Assembly: GCA_016200365.1 (NCBI GenBank)
Contig: JACQEW010000261.1
Location: 1 to 8,678, forward strand
DNA length: 8,678 bases
Source of the DNA: Nitrospinota bacterium
Lineage (GTDB): Bacteria > Nitrospinota > Nitrospinia > UBA9942
Direction of reading: 5' to 3'
In this document: positions 1-6,053 of the stretch, piece after piece
Layout of the letters: each line of letters opens with the position of its first letter
How positions within the stretch are numbered: position 1 is the stretch's first letter
Translations under genes and position numbers: made by a program
The notes under the pieces: model-generated
The model's database searches: none
The model's input: the letters and a program-made list of their open reading frames with translations, nothing else
Told to the model about the DNA's origin: nothing

Positions 1-2
1 TC

Positions 3-1556
3 ATCCTCGGACTTATTGATGATATTGTAACCTTAAATCCTCAGATAAAACTCATAGGACAGATTATAATCGCCTCGCTCCTTATCGTATCAGGCGTGGT
101 TATCAAGATTATACCCTATCCTGTTATAAGTATTCCCCTCACTATCCTATGGCTGGTCGGGATAACAAATTCCTTTAATCTGCTGGACAATATGGACGGT
201 CTGTCATCAGGGATTGCGGCTGTTGTATCGCTTTCACTTGGGATATTCTCGATTCAATACGGCGACACCGGCATTGCCCTTTCAGCCTTTATATTGGCAG
301 GGGCATCTATTGGCTTTCTTGTTTATAATTTTAACCCTGCAAGGATATTCATGGGCGACTGCGGCAGCATGTTTTTGGGTTTTCTCCTTTCTTCTCTAAC
401 AATACTCGGCACATGGAAAGAGGCGTCAAATCTTGTGGCTGCACTAATAGTCCCCTTACTCATTTTAGGCATCCCCATCTTTGACACAACCTTTGTAACA
501 CTGACGAGAAAATTACGGGGAACACCAATATCTCAGGGAGGCAGGGACCATATATCTCACAGGCTTGCAGCCCTCGGTTTAAGCGAGAGACAGGTGGTAT
601 TGGTCATGTATGGATTTTCGATCCTCTTTGCCTCATCAGCGCTGTATTTCAGCATAAACCCGTTCATAATAATGGTGGTAGCTACCCTCTCGGCAGTAGG
701 ACTTTATCTAATTGGAATTTTTCTGGGAGATGAAAAGGTATACTCAAAAGGGGACAATGGGATAGAAGTAATAATTGCAAAGAGACAGTATCGCAAATCC
801 GAAATTCCATTGAGCAGGAGAAGAATCGCCGAGATGATAATGGACCTTCTCCTTATCTCCGCCGCATATTTTTCCGCTTATCTGATCAGATTCGAAGGGA
901 AATTGATAAATCCCAACATGGTCTTTTTTATAAACACACTCCCATGGGTTGTAATTGTGAAATTTATAACCTTTTACTACTTTGGCATATATCAGAGCAT
1001 CTGGAGATATGTTGGTATAAGGGATATGATGGCAGTAATCAAGGGTGTAACATTGAGCAGCCTGATTATCATGTCGGGAATTGTAATAGCAGTCCGATTC
1101 CAGGAATATTCAAGGGCGGTTTTTATAATAGACTGGATGCTCACCATAGGCATGATAGGCGGAAGCAGGCTTGCTATAAGGGTATTAAAGGAATATATGT
1201 CGGATTATCGGAAAGATGACGGTAAAAGGGTAGTTATTATCGGAGCAGGAGACGCAGGGGAATTAGTCTTAAGAGAGATAAGGAACAACCATGAAATTAA
1301 CTTTAATGTAGTCGGCTTTATAGATGATGACCCTGTAAAACAAAAATACAAGATTCATGGAATACCTGTGCTGGGAAAAACAGAGGATTTATCAGCGATA
1401 AAACAAAAATACCTTATCGAGGATGCTATCATTGCCATCCCTTCTGCATCACAGGAGATAATGAATAGAATTATAAACAAATGTAAAAATGCAGACCTCA
1501 AGGTCAGGACACTCCCTGCAATAAAGGGTTTTATGGAAGTTGTCGGGATGAATTGA
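3..1556 (+). CDS. Phosphoglycosyl transferase (WecA/MraY family) fused to FlaA1/CapD-type N-terminal half, 5' end missing
   Basis: The reading frame is open to the left edge, so the gene starts outside the window; 517 residues are visible. Residues 3-7 read GLIDD, 56-66 hold the NxxNLLDNMDG signature, 117-122 MGDCGS and 180-187 GRDHISHR. Together these mark the polytopic polyprenyl-phosphate sugar-1-phosphate transferase family, which loads the first sugar phosphate onto a lipid carrier at the inner membrane. From about residue 270 the sequence changes to a FlaA1/CapD-like start: several membrane helices (including the AYLIRFEG region), then a Rossmann-type nucleotide-binding domain with GAGDAGE at 414-420. 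The protein stops after the LPAIKGF segment, where full FlaA1-type dehydratases continue into their catalytic epimerase domain. That domain is absent here and no trace follows in the next 200 bases. The transferase assignment is firm. The role of the fused half, perhaps nucleotide-sugar sensing or a partner of a separate dehydratase, is inference. Confidence 0.85.
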   Translation: MLGLIDDIVTLNPQIKLIGQIIIASLLIVSGVVIKIIPYPVISIPLTILWLVGITNSFNLLDNMDGLSSGIAAVVSLSLGIFSIQYGDTGIALSAFILAGASIGFLVYNFNPARIFMGDCGSMFLGFLLSSLTILGTWKEASNLVAALIVPLLILGIPIFDTTFVTLTRKLRGTPISQGGRDHISHRLAALGLSERQVVLVMYGFSILFASSALYFSINPFIIMVVATLSAVGLYLIGIFLGDEKVYSKGDNGIEVIIAKRQYRKSEIPLSRRRIAEMIMDLLLISAAYFSAYLIRFEGKLINPNMVFFINTLPWVVIVKFITFYYFGIYQSIWRYVGIRDMMAVIKGVTLSSLIIMSGIVIAVRFQEYSRAVFIIDWMLTIGMIGGSRLAIRVLKEYMSDYRKDDGKRVVIIGAGDAGELVLREIRNNHEINFNVVGFIDDDPVKQKYKIHGIPVLGKTEDLSAIKQKYLIEDAIIAIPSASQEIMNRIINKCKNADLKVRTLPAIKGFMEVVGMN

Positions 1557-1590
1557 CCCAAAGGAAGAAAAATGATTTTCCTTTGTTTTC

Positions 1591-1718
1591 TCACACAAAG
1601 CCGCAAAGGGCACAAAGAAAAGAATTATCTGTTAATCTTTTTTTATTTCCTTTGAGGCTTCGTGTCTTTGTGTGATTTTATCTTTATTTTTTTCTTTGCG
1701 ACCTTTGCGTCTTTGCGG
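1591..1718 (+). repeat. Hairpin element with one 5' arm and two candidate 3' arms (CACAAAG/CTTTGTG words)
   Basis: The 197-base gap between the transferase and the kinase consists mostly of this element. TCACACAAAG at 1591-1600 is the exact reverse complement of 1666-1675. The adjoining CCGCAAAG at 1601-1608 is instead the exact reverse complement of CTTTGCGG at 1711-1718. The CTTTGCG word occurs three times (1694, 1703, 1711), giving a repeat period of 8-9 bases. The two pairings share a neighbouring 5' arm and cannot both extend fully. The word family is the same as in the element at 6670-6760. No coding potential is seen. Confidence 0.75.
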
Positions 1719-1753
1719 TGTAATTAAGTTTTGTCCTTTTTTATGGAGGATTT

Positions 1754-2532
1754 ATGAGTTTACTTGTTGTCGGCTCTGTGGCTTATGATTCTGTTAAAAC
1801 ACCCTTCGGTATTGCTGATAATGTCCTCGGCGGCTCTGCTACATATTTCTCGGTATCCGCCAGCTATTTTACGGATGTATGTTTGGTTGCGGTTGTCGGT
1901 GAGGATTTCCGTAAAGACGATATGGAGACATTCAGGGAAAAGAATATCGCAATAGAAGGGCTTGAGAAAAGAAAGGGGAAGACCTTCAGGTGGAAGGGTG
2001 AATATGGATACGACCTCAATCAAGCCAATACCCTTGATACCCAGTTGAATGTCTTTGCCGATTTTAATCCGAAAATACCAGAAGGTTATAAAGATTGTGA
2101 ATATGTATTTCTGGCGAATATAGACCCTGATCTGCAAAGGGAAGTACTGAGCCAGATAAAGAAGCCGAAGCTGATAGCCTGCGATACTATGAACTTCTGG
2201 ATTGAGAAAAAACCCGACTCTCTTAAAAAAACTCTGGCGATGGTAGATATAGTAGTCATAAACGAAGGAGAGGCGAGGGAGCTGGCAGGAGAGCCTAATC
2301 TTGTAAAGGCTGCGCAAAAGATACTTTCATGGGGTTCTAAAAGGCTTATTGTAAAGAGGGGGGAATACGGCGCCCTGATGTTTTCCGATTCCACGGTCTT
2401 TTCTGCGCCAGCTTATCCGCTGGAGTCTGTCTACGGGATTTCAGTCTCAATCGCTTAAAGGACTTGAGTTATAAAGAAATTGAAGAGAGGTTTAGGGAGT
2501 TTAAGAGACTTACGCATTTTGATGACTTATAG
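1754..2532 (+). pseudogene. PfkB-family carbohydrate kinase, disrupted by an internal deletion and frameshift
   Basis: A GGAGG at 1745-1749 lies 4 bases before the ATG. The first 227 residues are a ribokinase-type fold: a start with VVGSVAYD, GGSATYFS at 26-33, VVGEDF at 47-52, a VINEGEARELAG segment at 168-179 and VKRGEYGALMF at 200-210. After ESVY (residue 227) the family normally continues with DPTGAGD, which carries the anion hole and catalytic Asp. Here the frame instead runs into GISVSIA and stops at 2458. From 2437, in another frame, a clean C-terminus resumes (DFSLNRLKDLSYKEIEERF and onward) and ends at TAG 2530-2532; it reads like the normal end of this kinase subfamily. I estimate that about 45 codons are missing at 2434-2437. 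Without GAGD the product should be catalytically dead. A genuine deletion or an assembly collapse would look the same here. Confidence 0.8.
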
Positions 2533-2581
2533 TGACTTATCTGTGAAATTCTTGCTTTTTTGGCAAAAATTTAAAAACTTA

Positions 2582-2732
2582 GAACACGAATTACACGAAT
2601 ATACAAATGGCACGAATAGATTCAAGAGGCAAGAAGCAAGAAACAAGAAGCAAGAAAAAAATCTTGTCTCTTGCCTCTGACTTCTTGCTTCTTATCTTCG
2701 TGTTAATTCGTCCATTCGTGCAATTCGTGTTC
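2582..2732 (+). repeat. Outer hairpin element (CACGAAT words) enclosing a second element
   Basis: GAACACGAATT at 2582 and the following bases to 2600 match the reverse complement of 2714-2732 at 18 of 19 positions. The 5' arm is a degenerate repeat with an 8-9 base period (acacgaat, acacgaat, atacaaat, ggcacgaat) and the 3' arm repeats the ATTCG word. Instead of a short loop, the centre holds a separate hairpin of a different word family (2624-2694). The whole lies between the broken kinase and the DtxR-type gene. A CTTTTT run at 2736-2740 follows the 3' arm, so terminator activity is possible. Confidence 0.75.
2624..2694 (+). repeat. Inner hairpin element (CAAGAAG words) nested in the CACGAAT element
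   Basis: The 5' arm (about 2624-2657) is a run of 7-base units of the type AGAGGCA, AGAAGCA, AGAAACA, AGAAGCA. The 3' arm (about 2661-2694) carries the complementary CTTGTCT, CTTGCCT, CTTCTTG and CTTCTT words. Because the units repeat, the arms can pair in several registers. It is closely related in wording to the element at 3413-3489. Confidence 0.75.
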
Positions 2733-2769
2733 AATCTTTTTCCGATTTATTCGGGTTAGGGAGAAAATT

Positions 2770-3414
2770 ATGGATAAAGATCATCAGCAATATGAAGAAG
2801 ATTTAGAGACTATCGGGATGAGGTTTGAGGAAGGAGAAGTTACTTCGGAGATACTGAAAAAGGCAGGAATAAATATTGCCGAGATGAAAGAAAAAGGGGT
2901 TATTGCCGTTAATCCCGATGGAATTGTAAATTTTACAAAGCAGGGTCAGGATGAATTTAATTCGCTGATAAGGAGACACAGGCTTGCAGAGAGACTGATG
3001 AGCGATGTGCTGCATTTAGGACATGAATCCATGGAAAAGCATGCCTGTGAATTCGAGCATATCTTAAGCTCCGATATTACGGAAAGCATCTGCATCCTGC
3101 TTGGACATCCTACTACATGCCCCCATGGGAAGACGATACCGCCCGGAGATTGCTGCAGCGAGAGGAGAAGAAAATTAGAGCCGTTAATATTGCCTCTCGA
3201 CAACCTTGACTCAGGAGAGAGAGGTAAAATTCTCTATATCTCCACCAGAGACCACCATCGTCTGGATAAGCTTACAGCCATGGGATTGATGCCCGGGACG
3301 ATTGTAAGGATTCATCAGAGGCAGCCTGCTATCGTAATCCTTTTTGATGAAACAACCCTCTCTATGGATACCGATATTGCAAGGGAGATATATGTGAGGA
3401 AGATAAAGGATTAG
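2770..3414 (+). CDS. DtxR/MntR-family metal-dependent regulator with C-terminal FeoA (SH3-like) domain
   Basis: The protein is 214 residues and AGGGAG at 2758-2763 fits as its ribosome binding site. The family binds Fe(II) or Mn(II) and represses metal-uptake genes. Residues 69-97 are the dimerisation and metal-binding helices. RHRLAERL places H70 and E74 at the DtxR H79/E83 positions, and CEFEH (C93, E96, H97) matches the DtxR C102/E105/H106 primary site. A CPHG motif (117-120) and PPGDCC (124-129) follow. Residues 142-212 form a FeoA-like domain (RLDKLTAMGLMPGTIVRI core). Oddly, the N-terminal DNA-binding region is short: between EGEVT and EKGVI there are about 10 residues fewer than in DtxR, so the usual recognition helix is compressed or absent. 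I recall a similar short-HTH clade in Nitrospirota and Desulfobacterota. Family membership is secure; the metal and target genes are not known. Confidence 0.85.
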   Translation: MDKDHQQYEEDLETIGMRFEEGEVTSEILKKAGINIAEMKEKGVIAVNPDGIVNFTKQGQDEFNSLIRRHRLAERLMSDVLHLGHESMEKHACEFEHILSSDITESICILLGHPTTCPHGKTIPPGDCCSERRRKLEPLILPLDNLDSGERGKILYISTRDHHRLDKLTAMGLMPGTIVRIHQRQPAIVILFDETTLSMDTDIAREIYVRKIKD

Positions 3415-3489
3415 AGGCAAGAGGTAAGAGGTAAGAAGCAAGATATTATTCTTGCATCTTGCATCTTGCGTCTTGCATCTTGCATCTTG
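3413..3489 (+). repeat. Heptamer-repeat hairpin bridging the DtxR-type stop codon and the next start (CTTGCAT words)
   Basis: The 5' arm is five 7-base units from 3413 (AGAGGCA, AGAGGTA, AGAGGTA, AGAAGCA, AGATATT). The 3' arm from 3451 is CTTGCAT, CTTGCAT, CTTGCGT, CTTGCAT, CTTGCAT, CTTG. The arms are complementary in the 7-base register with scattered mismatches. The upstream gene's TAG (3412-3414) lies inside the first unit and the downstream ATG (3493) is three bases past the last. The whole intergenic gap is therefore the element. Confidence 0.85.
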
Positions 3490-3492
3490 TTT

Positions 3493-4578
3493 ATGCACAT
3501 AAAGACCGGTCAGATATTTGCATTTTATGCCTTTGATGCAGGCTATGAGATAGACCTTCAAAGGATAAGCCAGATCCTCAAAACCGAGCTGGCAAGAAAA
3601 CTCATAAAAAAGAAAACCGCACCTACCTATATCCAATATCAAACCCTGCCGCTGACAATACCGATGGGAGAATATTCCTTTAGACTCGTTGATATGCCTA
3701 TGAAGGCGGAGGTGACTGCAAAGGTGTTCGATTTTGGAGCGATAAGCATTGCCTATAGAATGCCTTTTTCATGCTATTTAAGCGAATTGAACAGATACAG
3801 CGCCGCCCTTCTATATGATGTCAATTTAGATGTCGAGGCAAAGAGATTTTTAGAGGAGCTTTTTTTAAAAATAAAACCTGCGGTCAAGAAGCCGAGTATA
3901 AGCGGGATAGTCGAAGATTACTTTATTTTTCAGGTAACCGAATTTGAGAAAGATATTACTGCAAAAGACCTGCGTAAAGATTACAGCATGGATATTGCCA
4001 GGGCATTGCGCTTTGAGTCCGGGGATATAAGCGAAAACGAGGTAAACGAATCCCTTAAAAATCCAGTCTCCTATTATGAGAATGATATGGTAATTACAGA
4101 CTGGAACGCTGCCTTTGTATACGACAGGGATTATGGAGATACTATAGATGTGCTCGAGTTTACAAATGTGGAGCTGGTGGAGTTGAGATTTAATGATGGT
4201 CTTCTCGATAAACGGTTGATAGAGCTATACGATAAAATATACGAATCCAGGCGATACTTTACCTATCTATTTAATCCCTATGATAAGACTATACGCACCA
4301 TTTCAGAGCTGAAAGTTGAGGTGTCGGTTCTCTTTGAAAGAATTGATAACACCATAAAGCTTATCGGCGACATATATCTGGCAAAGGTATACAACCTGAC
4401 ATCCGATAGATTTCATTTTGACAAATGGGAAAAGGGTATAGAAAAAAAGCTTGCCTCTATCGAGAGCATATATGTTATCCTTAATAACCGTCTTGCCACC
4501 TTCAGGGCAGAGACACTGGAGACCATCATAATTATCCTGATAGCCGTTGAGATAATACTCGGTTTGACAAGAGGGTAA
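3493..4578 (+). CDS. Probable RMD1/RMND1-like (DUF155, COG1723) protein with C-terminal membrane anchor
   Basis: I start this 361-residue protein at ATG 3493. The frame is open back to 3415, but only through the heptamer repeat, and the only earlier candidate is a TTG inside the repeat. No Shine-Dalgarno is visible before the ATG. An AKVFDFGAISIAY segment (about residues 75-87) resembles the FDYG-type strand of DUF155 proteins. The C-terminal half is a long helical region (LDKRLIELYDKIYE, KVEVSVLFERI, SIYVILNNR) ending in LETIIIILIAVEIILGL (about residues 342-358), a membrane helix typical of the end of this family. The eukaryotic relatives act in mitochondrial translation or mitochondrial inner-membrane organisation; the bacterial role is not settled. 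The next gene, yebC, is also related to a mitochondrial translation factor. The family assignment rests on pattern memory and is moderate; otherwise it is a hypothetical tail-anchored protein. Confidence 0.55.
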   Translation: MHIKTGQIFAFYAFDAGYEIDLQRISQILKTELARKLIKKKTAPTYIQYQTLPLTIPMGEYSFRLVDMPMKAEVTAKVFDFGAISIAYRMPFSCYLSELNRYSAALLYDVNLDVEAKRFLEELFLKIKPAVKKPSISGIVEDYFIFQVTEFEKDITAKDLRKDYSMDIARALRFESGDISENEVNESLKNPVSYYENDMVITDWNAAFVYDRDYGDTIDVLEFTNVELVELRFNDGLLDKRLIELYDKIYESRRYFTYLFNPYDKTIRTISELKVEVSVLFERIDNTIKLIGDIYLAKVYNLTSDRFHFDKWEKGIEKKLASIESIYVILNNRLATFRAETLETIIIILIAVEIILGLTRG

Positions 4579-4651
4579 AAAAGTGTCAAAGTATCAAAGT
4601 GTCAGAGTATAAAGGCTTTGACACTTTGACTCTTTGACACTCAGACACTTT
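4579..4651 (+). repeat. Octamer-repeat hairpin (GTGTCAAA words) upstream of yebC
   Basis: The 5' arm has 8-base units from 4583: GTGTCAAA, GTATCAAA, GTGTCAGA, GTATAAAG. The 3' arm from 4616 reads CTTTGACA, CTTTGACT, CTTTGACA, CTCAGACA, CTTT. The element starts right after the stop codon of the preceding gene (4576-4578) and ends one base before the A-plus-G run that serves yebC as ribosome binding site. It fills the gap except for that site. Confidence 0.85.
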
Positions 4652-4666
4652 AAGGGGGGGGTTACA

Positions 4667-5413
4667 ATGTCGGGTCATTCAAAATGGGCGTCTATAAAAC
4701 ATAAGAAAGGCGCCCTCGATGCAAAGAGGGGGAAGATATTTACAAAAATAATAAAAGAAATCGCTGTAGCTGCAAGACTGGGGGGAGGAGATCCTGAAGG
4801 GAACCCGAGACTCAGGACAGCCATTGCTGCAGCAAAGGCGGAGAATATGCCCAAGGATAACATTGAAAGGGCAATTAAAAAAGGAACCGGGGAATTAGAG
4901 GGTGTCAATTATGAAGAGACAATCTATGAGGGATACGGTCCTGCCGGTGTAGCCGTTATATTGAATGTCCTTACGGATAACAAGAACAGGACAGTAGCGG
5001 AAATAAGGTCTTTATTTGCAAAAAATGGAGGAAATCTTGGAGAGGCAGGCTGTGTAAGCTGGATGTTTCAAAAAAAAGGGCAGATTTTAGTCGCTGCAAA
5101 TGCCGTAGATGAAGAAAGGCTTATGACGATTGCCTTAGATGCAGGCGCGGAAGACATGAAAACAGGCGAAGGCGAATTCGAGATAATAACCACGCCGGAA
5201 AATTTTGAAAAGGTTAAGAAGGCTATTGATGAAAATAAGATACCGGCTGCATTTGCAGAGGTAACCATGGTGCCGCAGAGCTATATAAAGCTGACAGGGC
5301 AGAAGGTACAGCAGATGCTCCATCTAATGGAGGTCTTAGAAGACCATGACGATGTCCAGAAGGTCTATGCAAACTTCGATATACCTGATGAGGAGATGGC
5401 AAAAACAAGTTAA
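4667..5413 (+). CDS. yebC: YebC/PmpR-family (TACO1-like) protein
   Basis: The protein has 248 residues, the usual length for the family. I chose ATG 4667 because it gives the canonical start MSGHSKWASIKHKK and follows AAGGGGGGGG at 4652-4661. An upstream in-frame start at 4634 would lie inside the hairpin. Conserved blocks include RGKIFTKIIKEI (21-32), GGDPEGNPRLR (40-50), AENMPKDNIERAIKKGTG (58-75), YEGYGPAGVA (87-96) and NKNRTVAEIR (105-114). The family was long annotated as transcriptional regulators. More recent work, and the mitochondrial relative TACO1, point to a ribosome-associated role in relieving stalling on proline-rich stretches. It lies directly before ruvC, a common bacterial gene order. 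Family assignment is very secure; which role applies here is not shown by the sequence. Confidence 0.96.
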   Translation: MSGHSKWASIKHKKGALDAKRGKIFTKIIKEIAVAARLGGGDPEGNPRLRTAIAAAKAENMPKDNIERAIKKGTGELEGVNYEETIYEGYGPAGVAVILNVLTDNKNRTVAEIRSLFAKNGGNLGEAGCVSWMFQKKGQILVAANAVDEERLMTIALDAGAEDMKTGEGEFEIITTPENFEKVKKAIDENKIPAAFAEVTMVPQSYIKLTGQKVQQMLHLMEVLEDHDDVQKVYANFDIPDEEMAKTS

Positions 5414-5492
5414 GAGTTAAGAGTGAAGAGTGAAGAATGAATGATTAAAGATTTTTCACTCTTAACTTTTAACTCTTAACTCTTAACTCTTA
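5408..5492 (+). repeat. Heptamer-repeat hairpin exactly bridging yebC stop and ruvC start (AGTTAAG words)
   Basis: The 5' arm has 7-base units from 5408: AGTTAAG, AGTTAAG, AGTGAAG, AGTGAAG, AATGAAT. The 3' arm units from 5458 are ACTCTTA, ACTTTTA, ACTCTTA, ACTCTTA, ACTCTTA. The TAA stop of yebC (5411-5413) is inside the first unit, and the A of the ruvC ATG (5492) is the last base of the last unit. In a folded transcript the stop and start codons would sit together at the foot of one long stem. Confidence 0.9.
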
Positions 5493-6019
5493 TGCGTGTT
5501 TTAGGCATTGACCCTGGAAGTTCAATAACAGGCTATGGAATTGTGGATTATAACTCCCCTATCCCCCCCTTTAATAAAGGAGGGGGCGGGGGGGGGTTAT
5601 CCGCTATTACATGGGGTGCAATAAAGACATCAAGCCGTCACTCCTTTCCACAGAGGCTTAAAATCATCCATGACAGCCTCGTTGAAATAATAAAGAGATA
5701 TTCACCCGATGTCGCAGTAATCGAAAATCTCTTTTTTGCCGAAAATGCCAAAAGCGCCTTAAAACTCGGTCAGGCAAGAGGAGCCGCTATATTGGCAGCA
5801 GCAAACCTATCCATAGAAGTTACAGAATATACTCCTTTAGAGATAAAACAGGCTGTAACAGGTTACGGCAGGGCAGATAAGGGACAGATTCAAGACATGG
5901 TAGCCGTGCTTTTAAATCTTGACGAGAGCCCTCAGCCTCTCGATGCCTCTGATGCTCTGGCAATAGCAATATGTCATATACATACATCGGCATTTAAGTT
6001 AAAGACTCTTGCGAAATAG
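5492..6019 (+). CDS. ruvC: Crossover junction endodeoxyribonuclease RuvC with a palindrome-encoded insertion
   Basis: RuvC cuts Holliday junctions symmetrically, together with RuvAB. The protein has 175 residues. D7 in LGIDPG, E78 in AVIENLFF, and D151 and D154 in LDASDALAIA are the four metal-binding catalytic acids, and GYGRADKGQIQ (124-134) is the conserved basic segment. Compared with E. coli RuvC (D7, E66, D138, D141), the last three are displaced by 12-13 residues. This fits an insertion of about 12 residues in NSPIPPFNKGGGGGGLS (21-37), which is encoded by a C-run/G-run palindrome at 5549-5599. The insertion lies early in the RNase H fold, where a loop between strands would be expected, so activity may be kept. 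There is no Shine-Dalgarno: the ATG abuts the hairpin arm. ruvA and ruvB do not follow, although they often do. Confidence 0.95.
   Translation: MRVLGIDPGSSITGYGIVDYNSPIPPFNKGGGGGGLSAITWGAIKTSSRHSFPQRLKIIHDSLVEIIKRYSPDVAVIENLFFAENAKSALKLGQARGAAILAAANLSIEVTEYTPLEIKQAVTGYGRADKGQIQDMVAVLLNLDESPQPLDASDALAIAICHIHTSAFKLKTLAK
5549..5599 (+). repeat. In-frame palindromic insert (CCCCCCTTT...AAAGG-AGGGGG type) inside ruvC
   Basis: TAACTCCCCTATCCCCCC followed by CTTTAATAAAGG and then G-rich sequence ending in GGGGTTA forms an imperfect inverted repeat of about 20-base arms. Read in the ruvC frame it gives SPIPPFNKGG. I recognise this peptide as the usual translation of a widespread C-run/G-run intergenic hairpin. 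It replaces nothing obvious in RuvC; it adds length. It is the only hairpin here with a pyrimidine-rich 5' arm. Confidence 0.75.
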
Positions 6020-6025
6020 CCGTAA

Positions 6026-6044
6026 GAATTTACACAATAAATTC
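6026..6044. terminator. Small stem-loop after ruvC, weak terminator candidate
   Basis: GAATTTA (6026-6032) and TAAATTC (6038-6044) pair perfectly around a 5-base loop, 6 bases after the ruvC stop and 9 bases past the stop of the oppositely oriented small gene. There is no T-run and the stem is AT-rich, so termination is only a possibility. Confidence 0.25.
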
Positions 6045-6053
6045 CTGTAAGCT

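Noticed and set aside
1760..2317. 185-residue - strand frame antisense to the kinase
   Set aside because: The + strand shows clear PfkB-family motifs with a good ribosome binding site; the antisense frame has no recognisable domain.
2480..2680. 66-residue + strand frame overlapping the end of the kinase
   Set aside because: It overlaps the recovered kinase C-terminus in another frame and then runs into the hairpin repeats; its residues follow the repeat words and no ribosome binding site is seen.
3413..3489. CRISPR-like or other array made of tandem short repeats
   Set aside because: The units are 7 bases, directly tandem with no spacers, and mirrored as an inverted repeat. No cas genes are near.
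3466..3492. TTG start nine codons upstream for the RMD1-like gene
   Set aside because: Those codons are translation of the heptamer repeat arm, and there is no Shine-Dalgarno; ATG 3493 is the first start outside the repeat.
3211..3642. 143-residue - strand frame
   Set aside because: It lies antisense to the FeoA domain and across the heptamer hairpin, and its middle is repetitive translation of the repeat (QDARCKTQDARCK).
4634..4666. Upstream start adding 11 residues to YebC
   Set aside because: It lies inside the hairpin arm, whereas ATG 4667 has a strong binding site and gives the family's invariant MSGHSKW start.
5408..5492. Intrinsic terminator between yebC and ruvC
   Set aside because: The long stem is not followed by a T-run but by the ruvC start codon, and stopping transcription there would silence ruvC, for which no other promoter is evident.
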